Assembly (NCBI GenBank): GCA_028554795.2
Contig: CM068829.1
Span: forward strand, 131,022,016 to 131,086,015
DNA length: 64,000 bases
Direction of reading: 5' to 3'
Source of the DNA: Sinohyriopsis cumingii
Lineage: Eukaryota; Mollusca; Bivalvia; Unionida; Unionidae
Position 1 is the first letter of the stretch; every line of letters starts with the position of its first letter. The translations under genes and the position numbers were made by a program. Positions 20,478 to 33,480 of the stretch are shown here, one piece after another. The notes beneath the pieces were generated by a model. That model was not told where the DNA came from. It made no database searches and saw only the letters and a program-made list of their open reading frames with translations.

Positions 20478-23400
20478 GTTTGTAATTTTAAAAAATAATT
20501 CAGTTAAAAAGATTTTACAAAATCAGTAATTTTGCTCACAACTGAGAAATCCTGAATAACAAATTGCAAGGAAGAACAAAATTTCTTCTTTGCATGCATG
20601 AATAATGAGAAATTTGGTTGATTGTAGCCTTGATTAGTAAGGTACTGCTGTATTTTAAGGCAACATTTTTAAGCCTGAAGCAGTCGTAAGAGAACAATGG
20701 CATGATTCTCATTTACACATATTAAGCAAGTTTGTCATTTGTGATGTAAACTACAGTTGCTTTGACCCTGTCTGTCATATGCAATGGGTCCTGCACAAGA
20801 CATTATACTTTTGTTTTCTGGCACATTTTGAAAATGTGGCAGGCATATTTACATTACATCCACATACCCGTATCAAGTTGTCCCACCATGGATTTTTTAA
20901 AATCACCATTTGTACAGTGTATGTATGTGTGTGTGTCTATATATATAATACAAATATCATATAATGATGAAGTCGGTGATATAATGATAAAGTCGGTGAT
21001 ACATTTTATCAACAAATTTATCATTTACTTGTGATTTCACTATAATCTTTGGGAATGAAAAATTATTGTTATTGTTCACAGCAGATTTGTAATTTGACAC
21101 AGCAAAATGTATAGACATTAACTCACTGGTTTATACTTCTTCAGGTATGGATATCATTCATGCTGCTGTTGTTTTATTTAAAGTTCACAATTAGGTGTGT
21201 ATCTTTTCAAAAGTTAAAATCCTTTCCTCAGAGCTGGTTTGCTACATTGAAAATAGTCCAGCAAAAACCAAATTGTTTTTCTTAAATGTGAATGACTTAA
21301 ACATATTTGGCATGTCATTGCATTCTTATGTTTATAAATCTACTCTGTATGATTGTAATGAAAATTGTGTCTTCAAATGTGTTTCAGATGTGGAGATAAA
21401 GTCCTCAACCAAAATTCCTAATATCTGTAACAGTAGCAATCAGAATTAAGCCTGGCTTTTCTCACCTTTTAATTAATGCAAAGTCAGCAATATATGGACC
21501 TTTTTGTTTTATAAATTAAAGTTGTAGGAAAGTAATGACAGTCTTTTTTTTCGCCCTTATGGGACAAATGAAAATATTTGTTTCAATCAAGTAAGATTGT
21601 AAGATTTGGATTGTTTTTGCAATCTTCACTGTCTATTAACTATTAAGTATGTACTATTTTGTAAATTGTTTCCATTATAACTTTCCTACATTAGAAACAT
21701 GTAATAAAAAGAACCTATTTTTCTCAGGTTTGATCAATAGATACTATCTTGTTACAGATGTTAAGTGTTACACACATAAATGTATGTTTGCTAATGAAAG
21801 CCCATGTAAACTCCAGAACAGTGTCAAAAGATGCAAATCAAAGTTTTTGTTGTAGATTGTTTTAGGAAGTAATTACACTCACACTCACCATAATGCCATT
21901 TATTTCATTACCATTTTAGGGAAGGTACAATTAAGGCAGTTAAATTCATATTTCTGACAAGCAAAAGAAGTGTATTAGTGTAATCATAATCATCTCTATA
22001 AGGGGAAGCCATTGTTCAAATTGATTTCAAGACAAATGAAGTAATGAAGAAAATATTTCAATCTCTTTATGAATTTATATATTTCACATTATACTGTTAA
22101 TAGTATAAAAATTTGTATTGGACATTAATGAAACTTTATCAACATATGTATGTTTAAATTTTCTGAACCATTCTGTGATACACAGAATTGGAGAGTTTTC
22201 ATTCATAGTCAGGTTTTTTTTATCATAATTTCATAAAAGCTGACAATGTCAATTTTTATGTTGGTGTAGCAAATAGGGAAATGGTTCCAGTACGTAGTAA
22301 AAAACATGATAGGTGACATGCATATTTTGACTCGACCATTATATTCAGAGAGCTGGATAAGAAAAATTGATATGATGTAACTGAACATTTTGTGTTTTGT
22401 TTTTTTTGAAAGAGATGGGTTGAACACATAGCCATTATAATCTACAATCATGTATGTATAATACAATATTGGTATGGCATTTACAGACTGGAATTATTAT
22501 GATTTTCCTGGAATGAAATAGCTGCTGAGTATCTTTCACTGTATAAAATTACTACTACATTTTGATCTCTGACATATGACTCCATTTCAGGTATTCACTG
22601 ACCAGATGATCTTTAATTTATTAAAAACCATTATGTGATATAAAGCTCATAATCGGAGGGTGGGGGAAAGCTCTTAAAATGGCTTCCATTTTATTAGTTT
22701 ATACCTGGAACAGAAAATGGCCCCTTAGCAATTTCACTGTTCTTCAGACTGTGACCAAGTTTTGGGCCATTTCCTGTAAAACCAGAATTAAAGAAAAAAA
22801 TTAAGATCACACTAGCCTTTCAGCTTGTGGAGATGCAGTTTTTTCAAACCTGTTTCTAGATAACAGATTTTGTCCAGATTAAACATGCCAAAGTGAAACA
22901 AATGAATCCAGTCAAACTGAACTGGCTGAAACGTTTGCCAAGATTTTAACATTCTAAATGTAGGTCTTGATTACATCAGTCACTCAGTCATCATTATTAA
23001 TGACTACATTGAATTCTTTTATTTGTACCAGTATCAGTTTTTGCATTGCTTTTTCAATTTATTTTGATCAATACATTTGTGGTTTTGGAAAATCAGGCCC
23101 TGTTCGACAGGAAGAGTATTTTATCTGGGTCTTTTCATTTGTGTTTTTGGAGAAGGAGTACTGTTCAACAGAAGGAGCATTTTCATTGGGGTTTTAAATG
23201 TGTGTTTTTGTAAAAGTGGTCCTGTTCGACAGGAGGAGCATTTTCTTTGGGACTCTAAATTTGTGTATTTGGAAGAGGGATCCTGTTAACAGGAGGACCA
23301 TTTTCTTGGGGTCTTTAAATTTGTGTTTTCAGAGAAGGTGTCATGTTCGACAGGAGAGCATTTTTCTCAGGGTCTTTTAATTTGTGTTTTCAGAGAAGGG

Positions 23401-23734
23401 GTCCTATGCAACAGGAGGATCATTTTCTTAGGGTCTTTAAATTTGTGTTTTCAATTTGCTGACTGCTGCAACCACAAAATCGACAAAATCTGATTCCCCA
23501 AAACATTAAATTCATAGTTAATCTTTTGAAATAAGTATATATTTTTGGTTCTATACTGAGTATTATTAGGGTTTTAGCTTATATAAAGCAAATATTATAC
23601 TAAATAGTTTACTTACTCTTATGTACTTTGGGTAATATGATAGGAACCTTTGTTTTGTATTTCTCGTTTTTCACTTTTTATTTTGTAAGGAAACCTTCAA
23701 CCATGGATTGATGGATTTGTTGCTTTCCATTTAG
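20478..23734. other. Intron with a ~60-bp minisatellite at 23095-23455
   Basis: At 23095-23455 about six copies of a unit around ctgttcgacaggaggagcat, with a ttaaatttgtgttttcagag tail, are visible. All open frames there are by-products. The rest (20478-23094) shows short TG/TA runs near 20925 and no supportable gene. Confidence 0.65.
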
Positions 23735-23857
23735 ATGTACAACAACAATGTTCAGTCTGAAGAAGATGGATTTGTTTTAACAGAAGGTACTGGAAATCTG
23801 AAATGTGATGTGGTTCTCCATGTTATGTTGAAGACATGTGTAGATGATACTGAAAGG
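23735..23857 (+). CDS. PARP14-like macrodomain protein, exon c
   Basis: It follows ...ttccatttag and ends AGG|gtatgc, 123 bp, phase 0. It encodes 41 residues. GFVLTEGTGNLKCDVVLHVML is the macrodomain strand-turn-strand (xVxTxxGxLxCxxVIHxV), a very reliable signature. It joins exon b upstream and exon d downstream without a frame break. Confidence 0.85.
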
Positions 23858-24051
23858 GTATGCTATTTACTATTGTTCTGCAATTTTATATTTGTCTTGG
23901 CAAAGATGAAAGATACCATTACCATGTATTTGTGTTGAAAAAAGATGAAGATTTATAAGTCTTATTTCTTAAAGGTTCATCCTTTGAGGGTGTTAGTATG
24001 GATTGACTGTGATCAGACCAGATGATGGGTTGCCAACATATGTGAATTAGT

Positions 24052-24345
24052 GTGACATCTTGCCAACAGCAATCACCCAACACTCAACTATATCTTACCA
24101 ACAGCAATCACCCGACACTCAACTTATCTTACCATGTGCAATCACCCAGTACTCAGCTATATCTTACCAACAGCAATCACCCAACACTCTATATATTGCC
24201 AACAGCAATCACCCAACATTCAACTATATCTTGCCAATAGCAATCATCCAACACTCAACTATATCTTGCCAATAGCAATCATCCAACACTCAACAATATA
24301 TGGAAATAATTTGCTGTAGATAACAACACTCAGCTATATATGGAG
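24052..24345 (+). repeat. 35-bp minisatellite
   Basis: About seven copies of a unit around caacagcaatcacccaacac with tcaactatatcttac. All three plus frames stay open locally, giving spurious Thr/Gln/His-rich peptides. Confidence 0.85.
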
Positions 24346-25281
24346 ACAGTTTGGGCACACTGCTGTATGTTCCCAAAGGAAAAATTTAATAATTAAATGT
24401 TTGTCACTGGAAAACGTATAAAATTACATTATAATTCTAAACATGATCATTTAAAAATATTTTTAGCTACCCAGCCAATCTTCCACACTGGGAAGGAAGG
24501 TTGCCCAACATTAAATTTTAGTTGTTCCATGGCAATGTAGTTTTCCACTTCTGCACTTATGGACATATAAACTGGACTGTGGGTATATTTTCACATAGTT
24601 TATCCTGCATCAGCTGGGTTGCTTGTTATACAAAGAATTTGTTCACATTGCTTATAGATATGTATTGTCTAATCCCCATACCTCGTCAGATATTGCAATA
24701 AAACAGACTCTGAAAGTGCATTTTAAAATGAACATGTTACGCACCAAAATTGTATTAGCTATGACCTACCTTCTATGATTTTTTTTCTCAGAATTATTAT
24801 AAACCTTGACTTTGTTGTTTAAATCCTTGGCCTAGATGTCCCCTCTAGCTAGCACTTGTCTTGTTTGTCTCATATACTACTGTAGTCTACCTTCAGTCTT
24901 TTATGGATCATACCCCCCATCCTTTCTTCAAAAGTATTTGTGTAACACAGTTACAGTCTAGCTCAGGATTTTTTATTTCATAATGAAACATTATAAAAAT
25001 TTCAAGCCAAACCTTGTTCTGTCAGGACAAACATTTTCAATATGGACAATTTTTTTAAAGTATATGTATTGATACAAAGATTATGGTGCATATCTGAAAT
25101 GGTTTCCCAATATTTCAAGCTCAACAAACTAATTTTGTCATGGACAATAAACAGCTAACTGACACAAAACAAACACCAAAGACAAAATTTAAGAAAATGT
25201 ATGGATTCCCACATGTTAGAATCACTAGGGGTAATTTACAACAGAAGATATAAAAAAATGTTGCGTAACACTAATAAATGA

Positions 25282-25318
<37 letters not shown>

Positions 25319-26559
25319 ATCTGAATATTTTAATTATACTTTAAAGTTAGTCACTAATTTTTTAAATGGCTACTCTATTATGAAATTTATAAAAATGTTA
25401 GAGCGTCCTTTTTATTCATACTGCATTATTTTTTTTGTGTAGTTTATCATTAAGAAAAAATAGAAAATATCTATATTCTACTTACATTTTCATGATTCAG
25501 AGACTTTTAGCACTGTAACTTTGTCCCCATTATTTTAATTTTACTATATATAGTTGTTGGTATCATGCACATTGTATACAGTATGGATGAACCAAATTTT
25601 ACTTTTACCTGAACAAGTATATGTTACAACCATGCACCTTATAATGTTCAATTAGGCTCCTCCATCTACTTTAAATAGCATTTAACATTGCACTCACTGT
25701 TGATGACTGAATTTTTCCAAATTGTCAAAGTCTGCACTAACAGAATACGGTTTAGTTTGAAATTTATAAGGTTTGAAGGGACTAAATAATCCTCATATAG
25801 ATTGTAATTTTGCTGTTTAAATATTTTTGAAGACAGAATCATAATAGAGTGCAGGTAGACTTTACACATAATCTCATCAATATGCTATGTTTTTATCTGT
25901 TCAGATGAATATGTCTTGGATACAGTTTAGCTGGGTTACTGTGACCTACTGTCTGGGGTTTAATGGACATTACTAAGAAAATCATTTACATTTCTTCTCA
26001 CCTTTTTCATGGAGATCTGCTGAACTGAATATTGTTACTTATTTTCAGTAGCAAAAAGGATTACTGTCTAAACAAAAAAGAAAATGTTCATTAAGTTCTG
26101 CCTATTGGCTTTTGCATAGAATGAAAAAGTGATCACATGTGATTTTGCCTTTTCTAGAAAGGTCACTTGCACAAAAATTCATATCACTTCTTTAAATGCA
26201 GCTGTGCTTCCAACAGTTGTCACATAACTAAACAGGATGAATATTGTGTGTTGTTTTCATGTTGACCATGAAATTAAGTATTATAGTCATGATGTGTTGA
26301 GTTCTCATTAATGTACCATATACTTCATTAAAAATCAAAAAAATAAATGAAAAACTACATATATCATGAACTTAATTAGTTTAATGATACCTTGAAGATG
26401 CACGACACAAATCATAGGTGATGTTAATTCATAAGCTTCTATTAACGAGCTACTCATGTTCATTAATTGATTGACTGATTGATAAATTATTTAATGTTAT
26501 AATCACATATATGATTTCAATCTGTCTGTTTAGTGGACATCTTTTTTCAGTAAATATAC
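24346..26559. other. Intron, no gene seen; (TA)n at 25288-25316
   Basis: Only a TA microsatellite and AT-rich sequence are visible. Confidence 0.6.
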
Positions 26560-28232
26560 TAATGTCCTTAGTCTTGATTTATATGATATGAATGTCCATG
26601 GTCTTGACCTATATGATTTAAATGTCCATAGTCTTGACCCATATGATTTGAATGTCCATAGTCTTGACCCATATGATTTGAATGTCCATAGTCTTGACAT
26701 ATAAGATTTGAATGTCCATGGTCTTGACCTATATGAATGAATGTCCATAGTCTTGACCCATATGATTTGAATGTCCATAGTCTTGACCCATATGATTTGT
26801 ATGTCCATGGTCTTGACATATAAGATTTGAATGTCCATGGTCTTGACCCATATGATTTGAATGTCCATGGTCTTGACCCATATGATTTGAATGTCCATGG
26901 TCTTGACATATATGAATGAATGTCCATGGTCTTGACCCATATGATTTGAATGTCCATGGTCTTGACCCATATGATTTGAATGTCCATGGTCTTGACCTAT
27001 ATGAATGAATGTCCATGGTCTTGACCCATATGATTTGAATGTCCATGGTCTTGACCCATATGATTTGAATGTCCATGGTCTTGACCTATATGAATGAATG
27101 TCCATGGTCTTGACCCATATGATTTGAATGTCCATGGTCTTGACCCATATGATTTGAATGTCCATGGTCTTGACCTATATGAATGAATGTCCATGGTCTT
27201 GACCCATATGATTTGAATGTCCATGGTCTTGACCCATATGATTTGAATGTCCATGGTCTTGACATATATGAATGAATGTCCATGGTCTTGACCCATATGA
27301 TTTGAATGTCCATGGTCTTGACCCATATGATTTGAATGTCCATGGTCTTGACCTATATGAATGAATGTCCATGGTCTTGACCCATATGATTTGAATGTCC
27401 ATGGTCTTGACCCATATGATTTGAATGTCCATGGTCTTGACCTATATGAATGAATGTCCATGGTCTTGACCCATATGATTTGAATGTCCATGGTCTTGAC
27501 CCATATGATTTGAATGTCCATGGTCTTGACCTATATGAATGAATGTCCATGGTCTTGACCCATATGATTTGAATGTCCATGGTCTTGACCCATATGATTT
27601 GAATGTCCATGGTCTTGACATATAAGATTTGAATGTCCATGGTCTTGACCTATATGAATGAATGTCCATAGTCTTGACCCATATGATTTGAATGTCCATG
27701 GTCTTGACATATAAGATTTGAATGTCCATGGTCTTGACCTATATGAATGAATGTCCATAGTCTTGACCTATATGAATGAATGTCCATAGTCTTGACATAT
27801 ATGAATGAATGTCTATAGTCTTGACCTATATGAATGAATGTCCATAGTCTTGACCCATATGAATGAATGTCCATAGTCTTGACCCATATGAATGAATGTC
27901 CATGGTCTTGACTATATGAATGAATGTCCATAGTCTTGACATATAAGATTTGAATGTCCATGGTCTTGACCTATATGAATGAATGTCCATAGTCTTGACC
28001 TATATGAATGAATGTCCATAGTCTTGACCCATATGAATGAATGTCCATAGTCTTGACCCATATGATTTGAATGTCCATGGTCTTGACTATATGATTTGAA
28101 TCTCCATGGTCTGACCTATATGATTTGAATGTTTATAGTCTTGACCCATATGATTTGAATGTCCATGGTCTTGACTATATGATTTTAACATCCATGGTCT
28201 TGACCTATAAGATTTGAATGTCCCTGGTTTGA
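26560..28232 (-). repeat. 29/30-bp minisatellite with 89-bp higher-order structure
   Basis: More than 50 copies of gaatgtccatggtcttgacc followed by either catatgattt (30 bp) or tatatgaat (29 bp). From about 26930 to 27600 the order 30-30-29 repeats almost perfectly as an 89-bp higher-order unit. The edges are more diverged, using catagtc variants. The minus strand stays open in long frames (up to 211 codons, MDIQIIWVKT-like in one frame and RPWTFKSYGS-like in another) because few stops occur in the unit. With no start context or splice support I do not call it a gene. It ends 87 bp before exon d. Confidence 0.95.
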
Positions 28233-28318
28233 AGGAAATAAAAACATTTGTACTTTTAATCCTTGCTGAAACATATTTCATTTTTGTAAAATGTTTACTC
28301 CTAATCCCTTTTCTACAG

Positions 28319-28495
28319 GAGGTGAGGAAAGTCATGACAACTTGCTTTAAGAAGTGTAAAATATTTGGTGTAACAACTTTGGCCCTTCCACCACTTGGAT
28401 GTGGACGTCTTCATCGATACAAGGAGGATTCTGTAGTGAAGGCAATGCTAGAAGAAACATTGAAGTTTGCATTGGGTACTCCTGGACAAATGAGG
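28319..28495 (+). CDS. PARP14-like macrodomain protein, exon d
   Basis: Acceptor ...cttttctacag, donor AGG|gtatga, 177 bp, phase 0. It encodes 59 residues. FGVTTLALPPLGCGRLHRY is the second ligand loop of the macrodomain (usually PAIGTGxxG), here with LGCG. A helix with DSVVKAMLEETLKFA follows. It completes the macrodomain core with the next exon's first strand. Confidence 0.85.
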
Positions 28496-31369
28496 GTATG
28501 AGTAGTGATGATAGCCTTCTGACATTTAGGTTTTCCTTCCATTTCTAACTTATCAATTCAAATTCTTCTTACTTACATTGCTTGAAGTCTAGTATATATC
28601 TTGTAATGTTTATGCTCCATTCATTTTTGGGAAGGGCTATCTAGATTTAATCTGTTTATATGTCTGTCTTTCCATTTGAGAAGCTTGATTATAGGTTGTG
28701 CAAATGTACTTCAGCAAATTTGATAGGTATATTTATATTGACATATAAAGGACCAGTTTAAATTTTCAGGCCACATTGTTCTATTTTATTTTTCACATTT
28801 TTCTGTTGTATGTTACACATTTTTCTATTTTCTTTACATATTTTTCTATTTTTGTTAAAATTAATTCCATTTTCTTTTACACTTTTGTCTATTTTTTTTT
28901 TTCATTTTTCTATTTTATTTTACACATTTTTCTACTTTATGCATTTTTCTGTTTTATTTAACACATTTTTCAAAAGAAACTTTTTGGGACAAAAGTCTTG
29001 TTAGCAGGATAAACAACAATGTCACTTGAAGTAGACAAATAAATTTTGCTAAGTATTTTTTTGTTTATAGCCAAATGACCTTCTTAGATTTTCAGGCCAT
29101 TACATTCATTTTTATAAATTTTACAGTTCTAACTTTCCGGACTTAACTGCATACAAATCTTGTCATTTTGTACCCAAATACACCTCTCCCTTGATAACTT
29201 GTGCACAACGGGGTCCAGAACCATAGACCACACTATAAGTGAGGGTGCAAGTTATCAAGGGACAGCCATAACAACATGAAATGATACCATCCTCACTGGA
29301 CATTGAGACAACCGCCAAGGGGGATGGGGTGCAAAATGGTCTGTTTAATGGCTGAATACTCATCTTTAAATCTCATTGGGAATAATTGTCAATAAAGCAC
29401 TTTATCTATCAAAGTTATTTAGTTTTATGTATTTAAAAAAAAGACATTTATTTTTGAGATGCCCAACAGTAGGGAGGATGTTAAAATCATTCCAAATGGT
29501 TTCAACAATCATTCCCATGTATGCGAAAACACTGTATAGTACATCACTGCTTTACTGGTATGTTGTTGGTGAGTAGTCTGATTCCCTGATCCATATGTTC
29601 CATGCTTTGCTTTCTACTATTGTGGAATGCAATGCAAGGGTCATAACAATCAGGGAACCAGACTATTTACTGATTCAAATTCAAACAAGATTACTTTTGT
29701 TTAAAAAAATGAACCATTTAGTTCATGAAAAAGGCTTCAATGTCAAAATTCTCTGAATGCCAATTCTGGAATTACAAGTTAACTACAAACACTGAAACTA
29801 GCTTCTCATTAATAAAACTAATGTGAACCAGAATTTTATTTAATAAAGTATTCATTTTGCTTGGTTGTCTTTCAATCTTTGATTACATTTGTGAATGAAT
29901 ATGCTAATTTGAGGTAGTTCAATCATATTACATTCACAAAAGAATTATAAGAGTTGATCACTTGAAATGAGTTGACCTGACATTACCGGGGCTGCTTGCA
30001 CTTACACAGGCTGGATTTGCATGAATTTTAAATTTGAATTTATTCCACCCCTTTTATTTGATACAAAAGATGTAATTAATGTGGTAACACAAGGAGGTCA
30101 GCTTTTAATTCATTGCAACAATACAACAAATACTTGCTCAGTCAGGTATCAAAACAAGGTTGACACTTAATTAGGTTCTCACAGAAATGCTTGCAGACAT
30201 AGGTGTTACGGTAGATTGATATATTTCATGTTTGAATACAACTGGGCACATTGTATTTACAATCATTACACTTAAACTGAACTAAGAGTAGATCTAATAC
30301 TCGAATTTTAATTGATAAAAAAAAACTTATTTATTTGGTATTTATTTATAAAACTGATGCCTAAAGTTAGGGCATTAATGACATTGTCATTGATCAAAAT
30401 TCCATTGCATACTGTTATTTATGGTGTCCAGGAATGTTGTTTGGAAAAAAAATTTAACAAAGTAAATGACATTTTATTAAAAGTTGATAATTTTGTAACA
30501 CTGACTCATATTTCCAGGTCATATCAACCATTTTTGACGATGGAATGAGCAAGGTTTCAGTTGCCAATTTTTATCACGATTTTCTTCATTTTCAACAAAT
30601 AGGGATACATTTTTGGGTACTTTGTAGTACAAAAAGAATGGAATCCATGACTGAGCTCACATTATAAACATGTTTGCAAGGTATCAGGGAATGAGTTATC
30701 GTTGGTCAGATTTTGACTTCTTCTTAAGGCCAGATGGGGGTGGAGGGCTACTATTCATGAAAAGTGATCTCAGGCCAGATTGGGATGTGAGGGCTACTAT
30801 TAGTGAAAGACTATATAATGCCAGAATGGGATGGAGGGCTGCTATTAGTGAAAGACTATCTTAGGCCAGATTGGGATGGGATGGCTGCCATTATCATGTA
30901 ACATTACTCAACACAAGGTAATTACATATACTAGGTGCCTGACTGTGGTGTACTAAATAATAAAAATTGACATTTCATGGACTTTTTATATTTAAATTAA
31001 GCAAAATTTTATATTTGTTTAGAAACTGATACATATATGAAATACTTGCTGTTGAGAAAACATTTCAGAGTTTGCAAGTCAGGTAAATAAAGGCTGCACC
31101 AAGAAAATAGTTCCAGTGTTATTCTGTTTTCAATTCGTAATAACATTTAGCTACAAATCTATCTATTTTGGTAATTAAAATTCACACTCATGCATTTTAT
31201 ATTGTCTCTTATATACGATCATTAACATGGTTTATTGTTTGATATTGTGTTCCGTAAATTACACTTTATCAGAATATTTTGTATCATAATGCCTAAGCAG
31301 TTCTGTAAAATCTATCAAATAAACAATGGCACATTAAGGCAGATCTACAGTGAAGTCCTAAATGAAAAC
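28496..31369. other. Intron with pyrimidine-rich repeat, foldbacks and a ~54-bp repeat
   Basis: 28775-28975 holds a degenerate repeat of tttttctattttatttacac type. 29191-29266 is a foldback (cccttgataacttg and its complement). 29572-29672 is another (ctgattccctgat and its complement). 30728-30890 has three to four copies of a ~54-bp unit with gggatggagggctactatta. No gene is supported. Confidence 0.6.
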
Positions 31370-33480
31370 AGTACTGCTTGAAAATCCAGTATGACCACAA
31401 TAGCAGCCATCTTTAAAATCTTGTTATTATCACTCATCCTGTATGAATAGTCATTTCAACATGGAAGTTTCACTAAAAAGAATTTAGATGTTGTTCCTAA
31501 ATGAAAATAATGCTGATCTGACATTCAATATGTCTGCCATGACGGCTGCTTTGACAGCCAGTATAATGGCCATCACTGCAGCCATCTTGAAAATCATCTC
31601 ATCACTACTTCTTCTGAATTGTTGGTCAAATCTATATGAGGTTTTCAGTAAAGACTTGTTACAGTTTTCAATTGGTCAAGGAGGCCAAAACAGAAAACAT
31701 TCTGAGAATCATATTATCACCATTCTTCCTAAACAGAGTACCATATCAATTTGGGTTTTCAGTAAGTGACTGTATATGATCTCCTGTATTGATATACGAT
31801 ATGGCCATCTTGATAGCCAGCTTAAAATTTTTTTTTAGTAACCCTTCTGAACAGAAAGTCATTGACATGGAATTTTCACTTGACTTCTATGATGTCTACA
31901 TGTTTTTAAATGAAAATGGTGTTGATCTGACATCCAATATGACCATCATTCAGATCATCATGAAAATTTTGCTATCACTATTCCATATGAACAGAAAGTC
32001 ATACCTACATTGGGTTTTTATTGGAAGATTTCTTATGTCATTTGCATGTTTTTAAGTGTAAATTGTGCTGAAGTGACATAATATATGGCCACCACTGTGA
32101 CAGTCTTGAACAAATCTTGTTTTTACTATTCCTTCTAGATGGAAAGTCATATGAACATTGAGTTTTCATGAGAATAATTCATTTGATGTAAGATTAGTCC
32201 TAATTGAAAATGGTGCCAATCTGACACCTAATATGGTCACCATGGCAGCCATCTTGAAAATCTTGTTATCTCCCCTTTTCCTTGATATAAGATCATATTC
32301 ATATTGGATTTTTGCCAGACGATTAATTATTTTATGTGTATATATTTACTTCTAAGGTGGCGCTCACCAGATAATATGTACTTTTGAGAGAGTGACGTAT
32401 GTAAGGTGAAGTAGTTCGCATTTAAAACATGCACAGTGGAGAGAATGTTTGCATACCTCTATGCTACATTAATGTAATGTGGATGATATTTCTTTTTGGA
32501 TATTGTACTTTGGGAAATTTTACATGATTTAAGCACACTGCTAACTAAAATGACTGCTCCCTTGTGTTAAAAAATCAGTCTGAATTAGTCTAAAGTACAC
32601 TATACATAGCAGCTATTAAAATAGGGAAAATGAATTTTGCCAGACTAGACAATACCAGCTTCTGAAAGTGCAATGAATGAAGTACCAAATATATAAAATG
32701 AAAAAAGTTATTGGCTCTTTTTTATACAATTTACCTCTGAAGTTCAGGAAGTGAAAATGACCAAGTAGAGCTAGCACTTTTTTGAAAGGTGCACATTTGA
32801 AGTAAGGCCAAGCTGTATACTCTATAACCCATAGTACACCCATCAAAAATACACCAAAATAAAGGGAATTAAAGGTTCTTTGCATTATACCAAAGATATA
32901 CAAGGTCTTTTTTAAATAGCCAGTATAACCAGTGAGGAAAGCCGGGGAAATTCTTTTTCTTTAAAATCCTAACCCTATGCAAAATGCGAAACTGTATAGC
33001 ACCACCTAAATGAAAATGATGCCAGTGTAACCTCAAATATGGCCACCATGGCAGCCATCTTGAAAATTAAAAAATGTTACTAATTAATGGTGAGGCATGT
33101 CATTGAGAGGTTTTTAACAGAAGGCTTCCTATGGTGTCTAGCTGAATTAAAATAATTCAGACTTTATGTAAAATGTGATCACTGGTCATATTGAAACTTT
33201 TGCTTTTGCTACTCCAGAATTGATGGCCATATTAACATAAGAGTTTTCACAAAATTTGTTTTTTGTTTAACTGGTCTTTAATGCAAAATAGTGCCAATCT
33301 TATATAGGACCGCTATGATGGCCATCTTGAAAATCTTCTTGTGGCATCTGATTGGATGGGAATAATAGCATGGGATTTTTGTCAAAAGTTTTTTAATGAT
33401 GTCTAGTGTGTCCCAAACAAAAATGTTCTGATTTTATATCCAAGATGACCACCATAGTGGATAATTTAAAAATCTTCTTG
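31370..33480 (+). repeat. Degenerate repeat array around gcagccatcttgaaaatc
   Basis: At least seven diverged copies share the order: aatgaaaatg-tgccaatctgacat, atatggccaccatggcagcc, atcttgaaaatcttgttatc, actattccttctgaacagaa, agtcatattaacattgggtt-ttca. Copies are seen near 31385, 31500, 31800-31910, 32075, 32200, 33010, 33170 and 33300-33480, with spacings of roughly 100-300 bp. An unrelated stretch lies at 32350-33000. The function is unknown and it looks non-coding. Confidence 0.65.

Noticed and set aside
24052-24319. CRISPR-like regular repeats
   Set aside because: The repeats are contiguous with no unique spacers; the genome is eukaryotic; it is a minisatellite.
26530-27961. Long overlapping minus-strand open frames (up to 211 codons)
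   Set aside because: They arise from a 29/30-bp minisatellite lacking stops; all frames are equally open and there is no start or splice context.
29191-29672. Foldbacks resembling a structured RNA
   Set aside because: Two simple inverted repeats without conserved loops; small MITE remnants are a simpler explanation.
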